Shown here: piece by piece, positions 5,937-13,627 of the stretch
How the letters are laid out: every line of letters starts with the position of its first letter
How positions within the stretch are numbered: position 1 is the first letter of the stretch
From: an uncultured Alphaproteobacteria bacterium
Lineage (GTDB): Bacteria; Pseudomonadota; Alphaproteobacteria; HIMB59; GCA-002718135
Direction: 5' to 3'
NCBI GenBank assembly: GCA_902587565.1
Contig: CACILT010000001.1
Span: forward strand, 150,866-214,865
Length of the DNA: 64,000 nt
The notes under the pieces: generated by a model
Seen by the model: only the letters and a program-made list of their open reading frames with translations
Database searches by the model: none
Told to the model about the DNA's origin: nothing
Program-made: the position numbers and the translations under genes

Positions 5937-8042
5937 CTATTTTCCAATTTTTAAATTAGACTTAGCTCTAGATTTAAGTTTTGCTGAACCCCTCCCAGAC
6001 AAGCTTGGATTTTTGATAAAAAAATTGTGAGAGGAAAATTTTTTCTCTTTGCTTGATATTTCTTTTTTCTGATAATTGCCATTACTTAACATTTGCCAAG
6101 AATTTGTATTATCTGTCATACTGGCAATTAAGATCTGATTTAATATTTGTTCATGTACAGTTTCATTTTCAATAGGAATAAATGTTTCAACCCGCCTATC
6201 TAGATTTCTTTGCATTAAATCGGCAGAAGAAATAAACAAGATATTTTTTCTATGAGGGAATTTATGACCGTTATAAAAACAATATATTCTCGTATGTTCT
6301 AAAAAACGACCAATTATACTTTTAACAACTATATTTTCCGATAGATTTTCTTTACCAGGTATTAGAGAGCAAATTCCTCTTATTAACAATTCAATTTTTA
6401 CATTTTTTTGAGATGCTTTATAAAATTCATCAATAATTTGTTTATCAACAAGAGAATTACACTTACAAACTATTCCAGATGGTTTATTTTTTCCAGCATT
6501 TGTAATTTCATTTCTAATTAGTTCATTTAATTTGTTTCTTGCAGTTATTGGAGAATATACTATTTTTTTTATTGTGGTTGGTTCTGAATAACTAGTTAAA
6601 TAATTAAACATTTTTGCAGCATCATTTGTTAATGTTTTGTCACAGGTGAAGTAAGATAAATCCATATAAACTCTTGCATTTCTCGGGTGATAATTACCTG
6701 TTCCATAATGTGCGTAATTTACAACAGAATTCATTTGCTTCCTTGTTACAAGTGTAATTTTTGCATGAGTTTTCATATCAATATTGCCAAAAACAACTTG
6801 CGCTCCAGCTAATTCTAATTCTTTTGCCCATTTTAAGTTACGCTCTTCATCAAAACGTGCTTGCAACTCTATAATGACAGTTACTAATTTTCCTTTTTGT
6901 GCTGCTCTAACTAAACTTGCTTCTATTGGTGAGTCATCAGTAGTTCGATATAAAGTATGTTTTATTGATAAGACTTTTGGATCATCTGCAGCTTGATCAA
7001 TAAACTGAGTCACTACTTCAAAAGATTCAAAAGGGTGATGAATAACAATATCTTTATTTGCTATAGCTTTAAAATAATCATTTTTAAAATCTTTAATTCT
7101 TTCAGGAAACCGTACCTTAAATTTTGGAAAAAATAATTTTTTAAAATCTTTCAAGAAAATTGACTCTATACTCGAAAGATTAACGGGTATTGGCAGTTTA
7201 TATGTATTTACATCCTTATAGTTAAGTTTTTTATTTATGAATTTAATTAAGTGACTAGATATACTTTCATCAAAATCAATTCTTATTACCTCTTGTCTTC
7301 TTCTCTCAAAAATAGCTTTTTGAAATACTAAAAATAAATCTTCTCCTTCACCTCCTAATTCTAATTCACTATTCCTAATTGGTCTAAAAACACCTTTATC
7401 CAAAACCCTATCACACTGGAAAATTTCTTTTAAAGAAATAAGTAGGGCTGTCTCCATAGATACAAAACGTGTTTTTTTACCAGGTAATTTAATAAATTTT
7501 TCTAATCCCTCTGGCACTCTCAGTATTCCATAAAAAGTTTTTTTATTATTTATTAAACGACATACTAAGGTTGTTTCTTTATTTGGTATAAAAGGAAATG
7601 GGTGAGATGGATCAATAATAATTGGCGTTAAAACCCCCCAATTATTTTCTTCTAAATAATTTTTAATAAATGTTTTATCTTTTGTTTTCAGTGTTTTTTC
7701 TACATCTATATGGATTTTGTTTTCTGAAAGCTCTCTTAGTAAATCTATCCATATTGATTTTATATTTGAAATCATCTTCGATGTTTCTTTATCTATCAGC
7801 TTGAGTTGTTGTTGTGGTGTTAATCCATCAAAACTTTTATTTCGTGAAAATTTTTGAACATTCAATCCTGCTACTCTAACCATAAAAAATTCATCTAAAT
7901 TAGAGAATGCTATTGATAAAAATCTAACCCTTTCTAAAAGTGGAATTTTACTATCAGATGTCTGACTTAAGACTCTTTCATTGAATTTTAGCCAAGACAA
8001 TTCCCTGTTTGCATAGTTATAAGCAGTATTTTTTTTTAACAT
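5937..8042 (-). CDS. ppk1: Polyphosphate kinase 1
   Basis: PPK1 polymerises the gamma-phosphate of ATP into inorganic polyphosphate and can run backwards. The 701-residue length is normal. The N-terminal helical domain starts NRELSWLKFNERVL, the HPFPFIPN and YRTTDD segments are present, and the catalytic histidine sits in KTHAKITL (H426). The C-terminal phospholipase-D-like repeat includes SSADLMQRNLDRR, with a lysine- and serine-rich tail. The gene lies 60 bases downstream of sixA on the same strand, and the exopolyphosphatase gene is divergent from sixA, so polyphosphate making and breaking genes are grouped inside the phosphate cluster. Confidence 0.97.
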   Translation of the reverse strand: MLKKNTAYNYANRELSWLKFNERVLSQTSDSKIPLLERVRFLSIAFSNLDEFFMVRVAGLNVQKFSRNKSFDGLTPQQQLKLIDKETSKMISNIKSIWIDLLRELSENKIHIDVEKTLKTKDKTFIKNYLEENNWGVLTPIIIDPSHPFPFIPNKETTLVCRLINNKKTFYGILRVPEGLEKFIKLPGKKTRFVSMETALLISLKEIFQCDRVLDKGVFRPIRNSELELGGEGEDLFLVFQKAIFERRRQEVIRIDFDESISSHLIKFINKKLNYKDVNTYKLPIPVNLSSIESIFLKDFKKLFFPKFKVRFPERIKDFKNDYFKAIANKDIVIHHPFESFEVVTQFIDQAADDPKVLSIKHTLYRTTDDSPIEASLVRAAQKGKLVTVIIELQARFDEERNLKWAKELELAGAQVVFGNIDMKTHAKITLVTRKQMNSVVNYAHYGTGNYHPRNARVYMDLSYFTCDKTLTNDAAKMFNYLTSYSEPTTIKKIVYSPITARNKLNELIRNEITNAGKNKPSGIVCKCNSLVDKQIIDEFYKASQKNVKIELLIRGICSLIPGKENLSENIVVKSIIGRFLEHTRIYCFYNGHKFPHRKNILFISSADLMQRNLDRRVETFIPIENETVHEQILNQILIASMTDNTNSWQMLSNGNYQKKEISSKEKKFSSHNFFIKNPSLSGRGSAKLKSRAKSNLKIGK

Positions 8043-8102
8043 AATTTTTTTTTATATTTTTTAGGTATAAAAAAAACATGTTCATAAAAAATTCATATTT
8101 CT

Positions 8103-8561
8103 TTAATAATTTTTATTTTTTGGTTTTAAAATTTTATCAATAATCCAGTTTTTTTTAAAGGATATTATAGCAAAAGCACAGGTTGGAAAATGTTCAATAT
8201 TTGAATTACATAAAATATTAATTGAATCTATCAAACTAGGGTTGTGTCCAATGATAAGAGTATTTTTTTTTAATTTTTTAATTTTGCTTACAAGTATATT
8301 TGGTGGGCATTCATAAATATCGTTATCAATTGTAAATTTTACTGAGCGATCAAATGAATTAGAAATTATATCATATGTGCTAGTTGTTCTTTTAGAAGGA
8401 GAACATATTATCTGACCAATTTGAAATTTTCTTTTATCTAATATTTTAGAAAATTGTTTTGCGTTTCTCACACCTCTTTTATTCAGTGGCCTATCAATGT
8501 CATCAAGTTCTAAATTATCCCAACTAGATTTGGCGTGACGTAATAAATAGACTTGTAGCAT
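8103..8561 (-). CDS. sixA: SixA-like phosphohistidine phosphatase
   Basis: This 152-residue protein of the histidine phosphatase superfamily starts LQVYLLRHAKSSWDN, giving the RHA(K) catalytic motif of the SixA branch. DRPLNKRG follows at about 24-31, and the second catalytic histidine is in IIGHNPSL near residue 106. SixA removes phosphate from histidine in phosphotransfer proteins; other members act on small esters. The gene is first in a probable sixA-ppk1 operon and divergent from ppx, with 32 bases between. That neighbourhood suggests a role tied to phosphate or nitrogen phosphotransfer control, which is inference. Confidence 0.85.
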   Translation of the reverse strand: MLQVYLLRHAKSSWDNLELDDIDRPLNKRGVRNAKQFSKILDKRKFQIGQIICSPSKRTTSTYDIISNSFDRSVKFTIDNDIYECPPNILVSKIKKLKKNTLIIGHNPSLIDSINILCNSNIEHFPTCAFAIISFKKNWIIDKILKPKNKNY

Positions 8562-8593
8562 TCGAGTTTAATACTTTAGATGTATACATTTCC

Positions 8594-9499
8594 ATGGCTA
8601 AAAAGAAAAATAAAAATCCCATAACAGTGATTGATCTAGGCTCTAACACATTTAGACTAGTTATATATGCGCAAGCTATTCATCCTTTTCCAATACTTTA
8701 TCAAAAAAGAGAATTCTTAAAATTAGGTGAAAGTATTAAAATAGGTAAACTCCCATCGATAAAAATAAAAGAAGCTATAAAATGCTTAGAAGAATATATT
8801 AAGATTGCAAAAGATTATGAGTCCTTAGATATTCATATAATTGCAACGGCCGCAATTCGTGAAACAATAAATGGAAAAGAAATTATTGAACCTTTCAAGA
8901 AAAAAAAGTCAGTTAGAGTAGAAGTGCTCTCACCAAAAAATGAAGCTAAATGCGGATCTCTAGGTGTAATTAGTTCAATAAAAAATCCAATCGGTTTAGT
9001 TGCTGACTTGGGAGGTGGAAGTTTAGAACTTAGTACTATAAAAAATGAAAACATACTTGAAACTAAAAGTTTAAAAATTGGCATCTTAAGAAGTGAATCT
9101 GAGATGTACAAAACTACTAAAATTAAATTTGGTAATTTTTTATTTTCTAAATTTAAAAACCAATCTCTTAAATTTTCTAAAAACGTAGGAAATATTTATG
9201 TTATTGGAGGCATGTGGCGCAACCTTGCAAAACTTCATTTGCACCTAAATGGAATCAAGAAAAATAAATTACATGGGTACATGATACCATTTTCAGAGTT
9301 AGAAATATTTTATCACAAATTATACTCTATGGAAAAAAAACAAATTCAAAAATTGAATGTTGTCCAACCCAATCGATTAGATAAATTAAAATTATCTACA
9401 TATATTTTATTTAGCCTTGCTTCATTTTATAACATTAAAAATATTATTTTTGTAAGATATGGAATCCGTGAAGGCTACTTGTACGATATGTTGAACTAA
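8594..9499 (+). CDS. ppx: Exopolyphosphatase/GppA family, single-domain form
   Basis: The protein belongs to the ASKHA-fold Ppx/GppA family, which removes terminal phosphate from polyphosphate or hydrolyses pppGpp. The phosphate-1 loop VIDLGSNTFRLVIY is at about 12-25 and the phosphate-2 loop ADLGGGSLEL near residue 137. At 301 residues it ends after the two ASKHA halves and lacks the C-terminal HD-like domain of E. coli Ppx (about 510 residues). It is divergent from sixA-ppk1 and converges on the aquaporin gene, overlapping its stop by four bases. Polyphosphate hydrolysis is favoured by context over a pppGpp role. Confidence 0.9.
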   Translation: MAKKKNKNPITVIDLGSNTFRLVIYAQAIHPFPILYQKREFLKLGESIKIGKLPSIKIKEAIKCLEEYIKIAKDYESLDIHIIATAAIRETINGKEIIEPFKKKKSVRVEVLSPKNEAKCGSLGVISSIKNPIGLVADLGGGSLELSTIKNENILETKSLKIGILRSESEMYKTTKIKFGNFLFSKFKNQSLKFSKNVGNIYVIGGMWRNLAKLHLHLNGIKKNKLHGYMIPFSELEIFYHKLYSMEKKQIQKLNVVQPNRLDKLKLSTYILFSLASFYNIKNIIFVRYGIREGYLYDMLN

Positions 9500-10152
9500 T
9501 TTTTAAAAAACAATCTAACAATAAATGTAGCAATAAGAGCACCAATAATCTGAGCTAAAATAAAACCTAGAACACTTGATGGACTTATTCCACTAAAACT
9601 ATCTGTAAACATTCTTCCTATGGTTACTGCTGGATTTGCAAAACTTGTTGATGAAGTAAACCAATATCCTGCGGTAATAAATAGAGCTACACCAATAGCA
9701 ATTCTTTCCTTGTTTACCTCTTTTAATATAAAAATAGTTAATAATAATCCAACAGTTGCAATTATTTCTGAAAAGAATTTAAATACACCAACTCTTTCAT
9801 TGAGTGACCATTCAATTATAGGATATTCAAAATACCAATTTGCAGTTAAACAACCAAATATACCAGCAATAATCTGAGTAAAAATAAAAATTATTCCGTA
9901 ATTAATAGGAATATTTTTTTGGATAATATCACTTAATACAACAGCAGGATTAAAGTACGCTCCTGAGATATTAATAAACATAGAAATAATTACATATAAA
10001 ATGGCACCTGTTGCGATAGTGTTTCCTAGTAATATTATACCAAGGTCATTTGACATTAACTCTCCCATAATTCCACTACCTACAACTGTTAGTACAAGAA
10101 AATATGTCCCAATAAATTCTGCTAGTATTTTTTGTCTTAAAGAAAATGTCAC
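9496..10152 (-). CDS. Aquaporin, AqpS-like (Val after the second NPA)
   Basis: This 218-residue major intrinsic protein has six hydrophobic helices and both pore motifs: NPA at 68-70 (AYFNPAVVL) and NPA at 173-175 (SFANPAVTIGR). Most aquaporins have arginine just after the second NPA; here it is V176, as I recall for AqpS of the Sinorhizobium meliloti arsenic operon (V177), which conducts arsenite and methylated arsenicals. The gene is 20 bases downstream of agt in a plcP-agt-aquaporin operon. Arsenite exit is plausible because an arsC gene lies about 4 kb away. Glycerol or water passage during lipid remodelling is the alternative. Confidence 0.9.
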   Translation of the reverse strand: MTFSLRQKILAEFIGTYFLVLTVVGSGIMGELMSNDLGIILLGNTIATGAILYVIISMFINISGAYFNPAVVLSDIIQKNIPINYGIIFIFTQIIAGIFGCLTANWYFEYPIIEWSLNERVGVFKFFSEIIATVGLLLTIFILKEVNKERIAIGVALFITAGYWFTSSTSFANPAVTIGRMFTDSFSGISPSSVLGFILAQIIGALIATFIVRLFFKN

Positions 10153-10172
10153 TATAAAATTACCTTAAATAA

Positions 10173-11174
10173 CTAAACTTTTACCATGAATTCTAAAAAT
10201 TCATTCACACATTTGTCCCAAGTTAATTTAAGAGTAAAATTTCTACAATCAACTCTTTTTACTTTAAGTGCCTTCTTAACTGATTGTAACAAGTCATTAT
10301 CTAAAGTGTTAATCTTTTCATCTGTTAATACATCTATGGGCCCGGTTACTGGATATGCAGCAATTGGTGTTCCACTAGCCAATGCTTCAAGTATTACATT
10401 TCCTAAAGTGTCTGTTTTAGAAGGAAAGACAAATACATCTGCGTTTGCATAATATTTCGCTAGTTCATCTCCAGTTTTTACACCGACAAAATTTATTTCA
10501 GGATATTTATTAATATATTTTTGTAATTCGGGACCATCACCCACAACAGTTTTATTATAATTTCCTTTAAGTTTTAAAAATTCTTCAATATTTTTTTCAA
10601 TTGCTACTCTACCAACATAAGTCAGTTGTCTATCTTTACTGTTTGTGTCTCTTTTATTTGGATTAAATAATTCTGTATCAACACCTCTATTCCAAACTAC
10701 TAAATTTTTAAAATTATATTTTTTTAACTCATTTAGCATTGAAACTGATGGAACAAGAACTCTTTCTGAATCACTATGTAGTCTTCTTAATATGGAGTAT
10801 GTAAATCTCTTTGGGATAAAAGCTCTTTGCTTAATGTAGTCAGGAAAACGGGTGTGAAAGGAAGAAGTGTATTGTAGTTTATTTTTAAGACAGTACTTAC
10901 GACCAGCAAAACCTACCGGACCTTCAGTCATTATATGAACAATATCTGGATTAAATTCTTTAAAAAATTTTTCAGTAATTTTTTTAGTATTGTAAGAAAT
11001 TTTTATTTCTTTGTACCAAGGATAACTAAAATTATTAAACATCTCAGGATGTAATATTTTAATTTCAAAACCTTTTTTTTCTAGAATAGGTATAACGCTT
11101 TGAAATGTCGTAACTACGCCATTTACCTGAGGAACCCACGCATCACTAATTAACGCGATTTTTTTAGGCTGCAT
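10173..11174 (-). CDS. agt: Glycolipid glycosyltransferase Agt (GT4 family)
   Basis: The 333-residue GT4 glycosyltransferase opens with the nucleotide-sugar fold KIALISDAWVPQVNGVVTT, and has SSFHTRFPDY near residue 104. The donor site has FPSKTDTLGNVILEALASG near 251-269. In marine bacteria Agt adds sugar to the diacylglycerol made by PlcP, so that glycolipids replace phospholipids under phosphate stress. The start overlaps the end of plcP by 11 bases, the usual plcP-agt pairing, which is what sets this apart from other GT4 enzymes. It has no clear membrane segment and should act at the inner face of the membrane. Confidence 0.88.
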   Translation of the reverse strand: MQPKKIALISDAWVPQVNGVVTTFQSVIPILEKKGFEIKILHPEMFNNFSYPWYKEIKISYNTKKITEKFFKEFNPDIVHIMTEGPVGFAGRKYCLKNKLQYTSSFHTRFPDYIKQRAFIPKRFTYSILRRLHSDSERVLVPSVSMLNELKKYNFKNLVVWNRGVDTELFNPNKRDTNSKDRQLTYVGRVAIEKNIEEFLKLKGNYNKTVVGDGPELQKYINKYPEINFVGVKTGDELAKYYANADVFVFPSKTDTLGNVILEALASGTPIAAYPVTGPIDVLTDEKINTLDNDLLQSVKKALKVKRVDCRNFTLKLTWDKCVNEFLEFMVKV

Positions 11175-11976
11175 CCTCTTTTATTTTTCGTCTTTCTTCA
11201 AAAGAAATTAATTTTAATTTTTCTCTTTCTTCGGGCCAATTAAGAATAGATAAATTTCCAATTTCATCTTCAACGAGTGCTGTGCAACTTTCAATCCAGT
11301 CACCATCATTACAATAGAGAACACCATTTAATTCTTTTATTTCAGGTCTATGTATATGCCCGCATACAACAACATCGGCTTTTTCTCTTCTTGCCCTATC
11401 AGATACAGCAAACTCAAAATTACTAATAAAGTTCGTTGCATGCTTTGTTTTCTTTTTTAAATATTGAGACAGTGACCAGTAAGATAAGCCCATCTTTCTT
11501 CGAATAAAATTAAATACATTATTTAACTTTAGTAAATATTCATAAAGTGCTGATCCCACTTTGGCTAACCATCTTGCATTAATGATCACAGCATCAAACT
11601 CATCTCCGTGTGTAATCAGTACTTTCCTTCCATCAGCTAATTGATGCGTATCTTCATTTTTGATTGAAATTTCTCCAAAGGAAAAATTTGTAAAATCTTT
11701 TAATACTTCATCATGATTTCCTGGGATAAGCACTACCTTAGTTCCATTTTTCGCTTTTTTTAAAACTTTTTGAACTACGTCGTTATGTTCTTGAGGCCAA
11801 TACATTTTCTTACGCATGCGCCATCCATCAACAATGTCGCCTACTAAAAATAAATATTCTGAATCTGTTTCTTCTAAGAATTCTAAAAGCATTTTGCTTT
11901 TACAACCACTGGTTCCTAGATGGGTATCCGAAATCCAAATTGTGCGGTAAAATTTTTTATTACTTTCAAATTTCAT
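11164..11976 (-). CDS. plcP: PlcP-type phospholipase C (metallophosphoesterase)
   Basis: The 270-residue calcineurin-like enzyme carries IWISDTHLG at 13-21, FLVGDIVDGWRM near 43-54, IPGNHDE near 84-90, THGDEFD near 118-124 and VVCGHIHRPE near 203-212, the full metal set of the LpxH-like branch. PlcP removes the phosphate head groups of phospholipids to give diacylglycerol during phosphate starvation. Pairing with agt, inside a phosphate gene cluster, favours PlcP over a lipid A enzyme. It is the first gene of the plcP-agt-aquaporin operon. A weak Pho-box-like site lies at 12044-12061, but I am not confident in it. Confidence 0.9.
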   Translation of the reverse strand: MKFESNKKFYRTIWISDTHLGTSGCKSKMLLEFLEETDSEYLFLVGDIVDGWRMRKKMYWPQEHNDVVQKVLKKAKNGTKVVLIPGNHDEVLKDFTNFSFGEISIKNEDTHQLADGRKVLITHGDEFDAVIINARWLAKVGSALYEYLLKLNNVFNFIRRKMGLSYWSLSQYLKKKTKHATNFISNFEFAVSDRARREKADVVVCGHIHRPEIKELNGVLYCNDGDWIESCTALVEDEIGNLSILNWPEEREKLKLISFEERRKIKEDAA

Positions 11977-12043
11977 TAATTAAAGATTTGTTCTTATACA
12001 TAAAAGTATCATTTTATAATACAATTTATTATTATATGTGTGT

Positions 12044-12061
12044 ATTGTATAAAAATAACAG
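12044..12061 (-). promoter_or_regulatory. Weak Pho-box-like candidate before plcP
   Basis: On the minus strand CTGTTAT, then TTTT, then ATACAAT gives two 7-base units 11 bases apart, the first close to the PhoB half-site. The second unit is poor. It stands 68-85 bases upstream of the plcP start and just before the SET-domain gene start. Treat as a candidate only. Confidence 0.25.
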
Positions 12062-12062
12062 T

Positions 12063-12563
12063 ATGACGCAGAAAATTTGGTTTAAAAAAAAATCACCCCT
12101 TCACGGTTCTGGATTATTTGCAAAAACTAATATTAAAAAAGGCCAGAAAGTAATCCAATATATTGGTGATAAAGTTACTAAAAGAGAGGGTGACAAAAGA
12201 GCAGATAAACAAATCCGTAAAGCAAAAAAAGATAAAAATAATGGCATGGTCTATGTTTTTGAACTAAACAAGCGATACGACATTGACGGTGATGTTGATT
12301 ATAATTTTGCAAAATTTATTAATCACTCATGTAATCCTAATTGTGAAGTAGACATCATAGATAATGAAATTTGGATTTCTTCCATTAAACGAATAAAAAA
12401 AGGTGCCGAACTTTTTTATAACTATGGTTATCCTTTTGATACAGATTTTATGGATCACATTTGTAAGTGTGGTTCTAGAAATTGTGTTGGTTATATTTTA
12501 AGTGATAATGATTGGCCTAAACTAAAAAAATATGAAAAAAAAACTAAGACTAAGTCTAAGTAA
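12063..12563 (+). CDS. SET-domain protein lysine methyltransferase
   Basis: The 166-residue protein is a complete SET domain with a post-SET tail. It shows SGLFAKTNIKKGQ near 15-27, FINHSCNPNCE near 84-94, the GAELFYNYGYPFD catalytic tyrosine segment near 114-126, and a post-SET zinc motif CKCGSRNC near 134-141. These residues bind S-adenosylmethionine and the target lysine. The start at 12063 is chosen because earlier in-frame ATGs (12036, 11940) add sequence unlike the family and the latter overlaps plcP. The last 32 bases overlap phoR in another frame, so both are likely translated from one mRNA. Its protein target is unknown. Bacterial SET proteins are often close to eukaryotic ones. Confidence 0.88.
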   Translation: MTQKIWFKKKSPLHGSGLFAKTNIKKGQKVIQYIGDKVTKREGDKRADKQIRKAKKDKNNGMVYVFELNKRYDIDGDVDYNFAKFINHSCNPNCEVDIIDNEIWISSIKRIKKGAELFYNYGYPFDTDFMDHICKCGSRNCVGYILSDNDWPKLKKYEKKTKTKSK

Positions 12564-13584
12564 GATACCTTCGATTATTATTGCAATTGATACAAATAAG
12601 GAAATAATTTTTTACAATAATGCAGCTAAACAAAAATTTTTATTTATCGATGAAGGAAGAGATCTCAATAATATTATTAGATCAACAGAGTTAAATACTT
12701 TTATTGATAAAGCCTTTAGGGAGAAAGAAGATTTTAAGTTTGAATTCACCCCATCTAATTTTAGTGATATGTATTTTATTGCTGACTTAATATTTGTTGA
12801 AAAAGATTATGAAGAATTATTAATATCACTAAATGATCAAAGTCTTCTTAAAAACTACGAACAAATGCGAACAGATTTTGTGGCTAATGTAAGCCATGAA
12901 TTGAGAACTCCTCTTTCCTCAATTCTAGGCTATGTTGAAACAATTAAAAATTCACTCAATGAAGATAAGACCAATGACAAAACGGTTGGTAAATTTTTAG
13001 ACACAATGGAAGATCAGGCTTGGCGTATGACTAGACTAGTCGAAGATTTATTATTACTAAGTAAATATGAGACTGAAGATAAACCTATAGAATTTCAAGA
13101 AGCGAATATAAGGCAATTAATTGAAGGCGTAGTAGATAATTTACAAAACAAGTTAATGGCCAAAAAAATTGAAGTTCAAATCAAGGATGATTTTGATAAG
13201 TCTACAATATCAGCAAACAAAGATGCTTTGATCCAAGTTTTTTTAAATCTAACTGATAATGCAATTAAATATAGCAGAGAAAATTCTACTATTGAAATTG
13301 AGCTTGAGAGTGTAATTGATGACAATACCACCTTTTGCCAAATAAGTTTTATAGATAAGGGAGAAGGCATATCGAAAGAGCATTTAACTAGACTTACTGA
13401 AAGATTTTATAGAGTAGATAAAAATAGATCTCGAAATCAAGGTGGTACGGGTTTGGGTTTATCTATTGTTAAACATATAACTAATAGGCATAATGGTAAA
13501 TTATCGATAAAAAGCAAGGTAGATAAGGGTTCAACATTTACTATTTCTTTACCAGTATTTCAGCAAACTGTAATAAATACTTAA
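12532..13584 (+). CDS. phoR: Phosphate-regulon sensor kinase PhoR, without membrane segment
   Basis: This 350-residue histidine kinase has a PAS-like segment at about 10-100, the H-box FVANVSHELRTPLSS with H122, an N-box near DNAIKYS, and G-boxes DKGEGIS and GGTGLGLSI. It has no N-terminal transmembrane helix, unlike E. coli or Caulobacter PhoR, so it should be cytosolic or held at the Pst-PhoU complex. It comes directly before pstSCAB-phoU-phoB, which fixes its identity. Its start lies inside the SET-domain gene. A Pho-box-like repeat for pstS overlaps its stop codon. Confidence 0.92.
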   Translation: MKKKLRLSLSKIPSIIIAIDTNKEIIFYNNAAKQKFLFIDEGRDLNNIIRSTELNTFIDKAFREKEDFKFEFTPSNFSDMYFIADLIFVEKDYEELLISLNDQSLLKNYEQMRTDFVANVSHELRTPLSSILGYVETIKNSLNEDKTNDKTVGKFLDTMEDQAWRMTRLVEDLLLLSKYETEDKPIEFQEANIRQLIEGVVDNLQNKLMAKKIEVQIKDDFDKSTISANKDALIQVFLNLTDNAIKYSRENSTIEIELESVIDDNTTFCQISFIDKGEGISKEHLTRLTERFYRVDKNRSRNQGGTGLGLSIVKHITNRHNGKLSIKSKVDKGSTFTISLPVFQQTVINT

Positions 13585-13585
13585 T
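13568..13585 (+). promoter_or_regulatory. Pho-box-like repeat before pstS
   Basis: CTGTAAT (13568-13574), spacer AAAT, ACTTAAT (13579-13585) give two 7-base units 11 bases apart, close to the E. coli Pho box half-site CTGTCAT. The site overlaps the phoR stop and ends 42 bases before the preferred pstS start. It would let PhoB drive pstS from inside the end of phoR. Confidence 0.6.
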
Positions 13586-13627
13586 ATATATTCTGTAAGG
13601 ACAACCTTATTTTAAATGAGGCTTAAT

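Noticed and set aside
11940-12062. Longer start for the SET-domain protein
   Set aside because: The added residues are hydrophobic and unlike SET proteins and would overlap plcP; the ATG at 12063 begins directly before the conserved domain.
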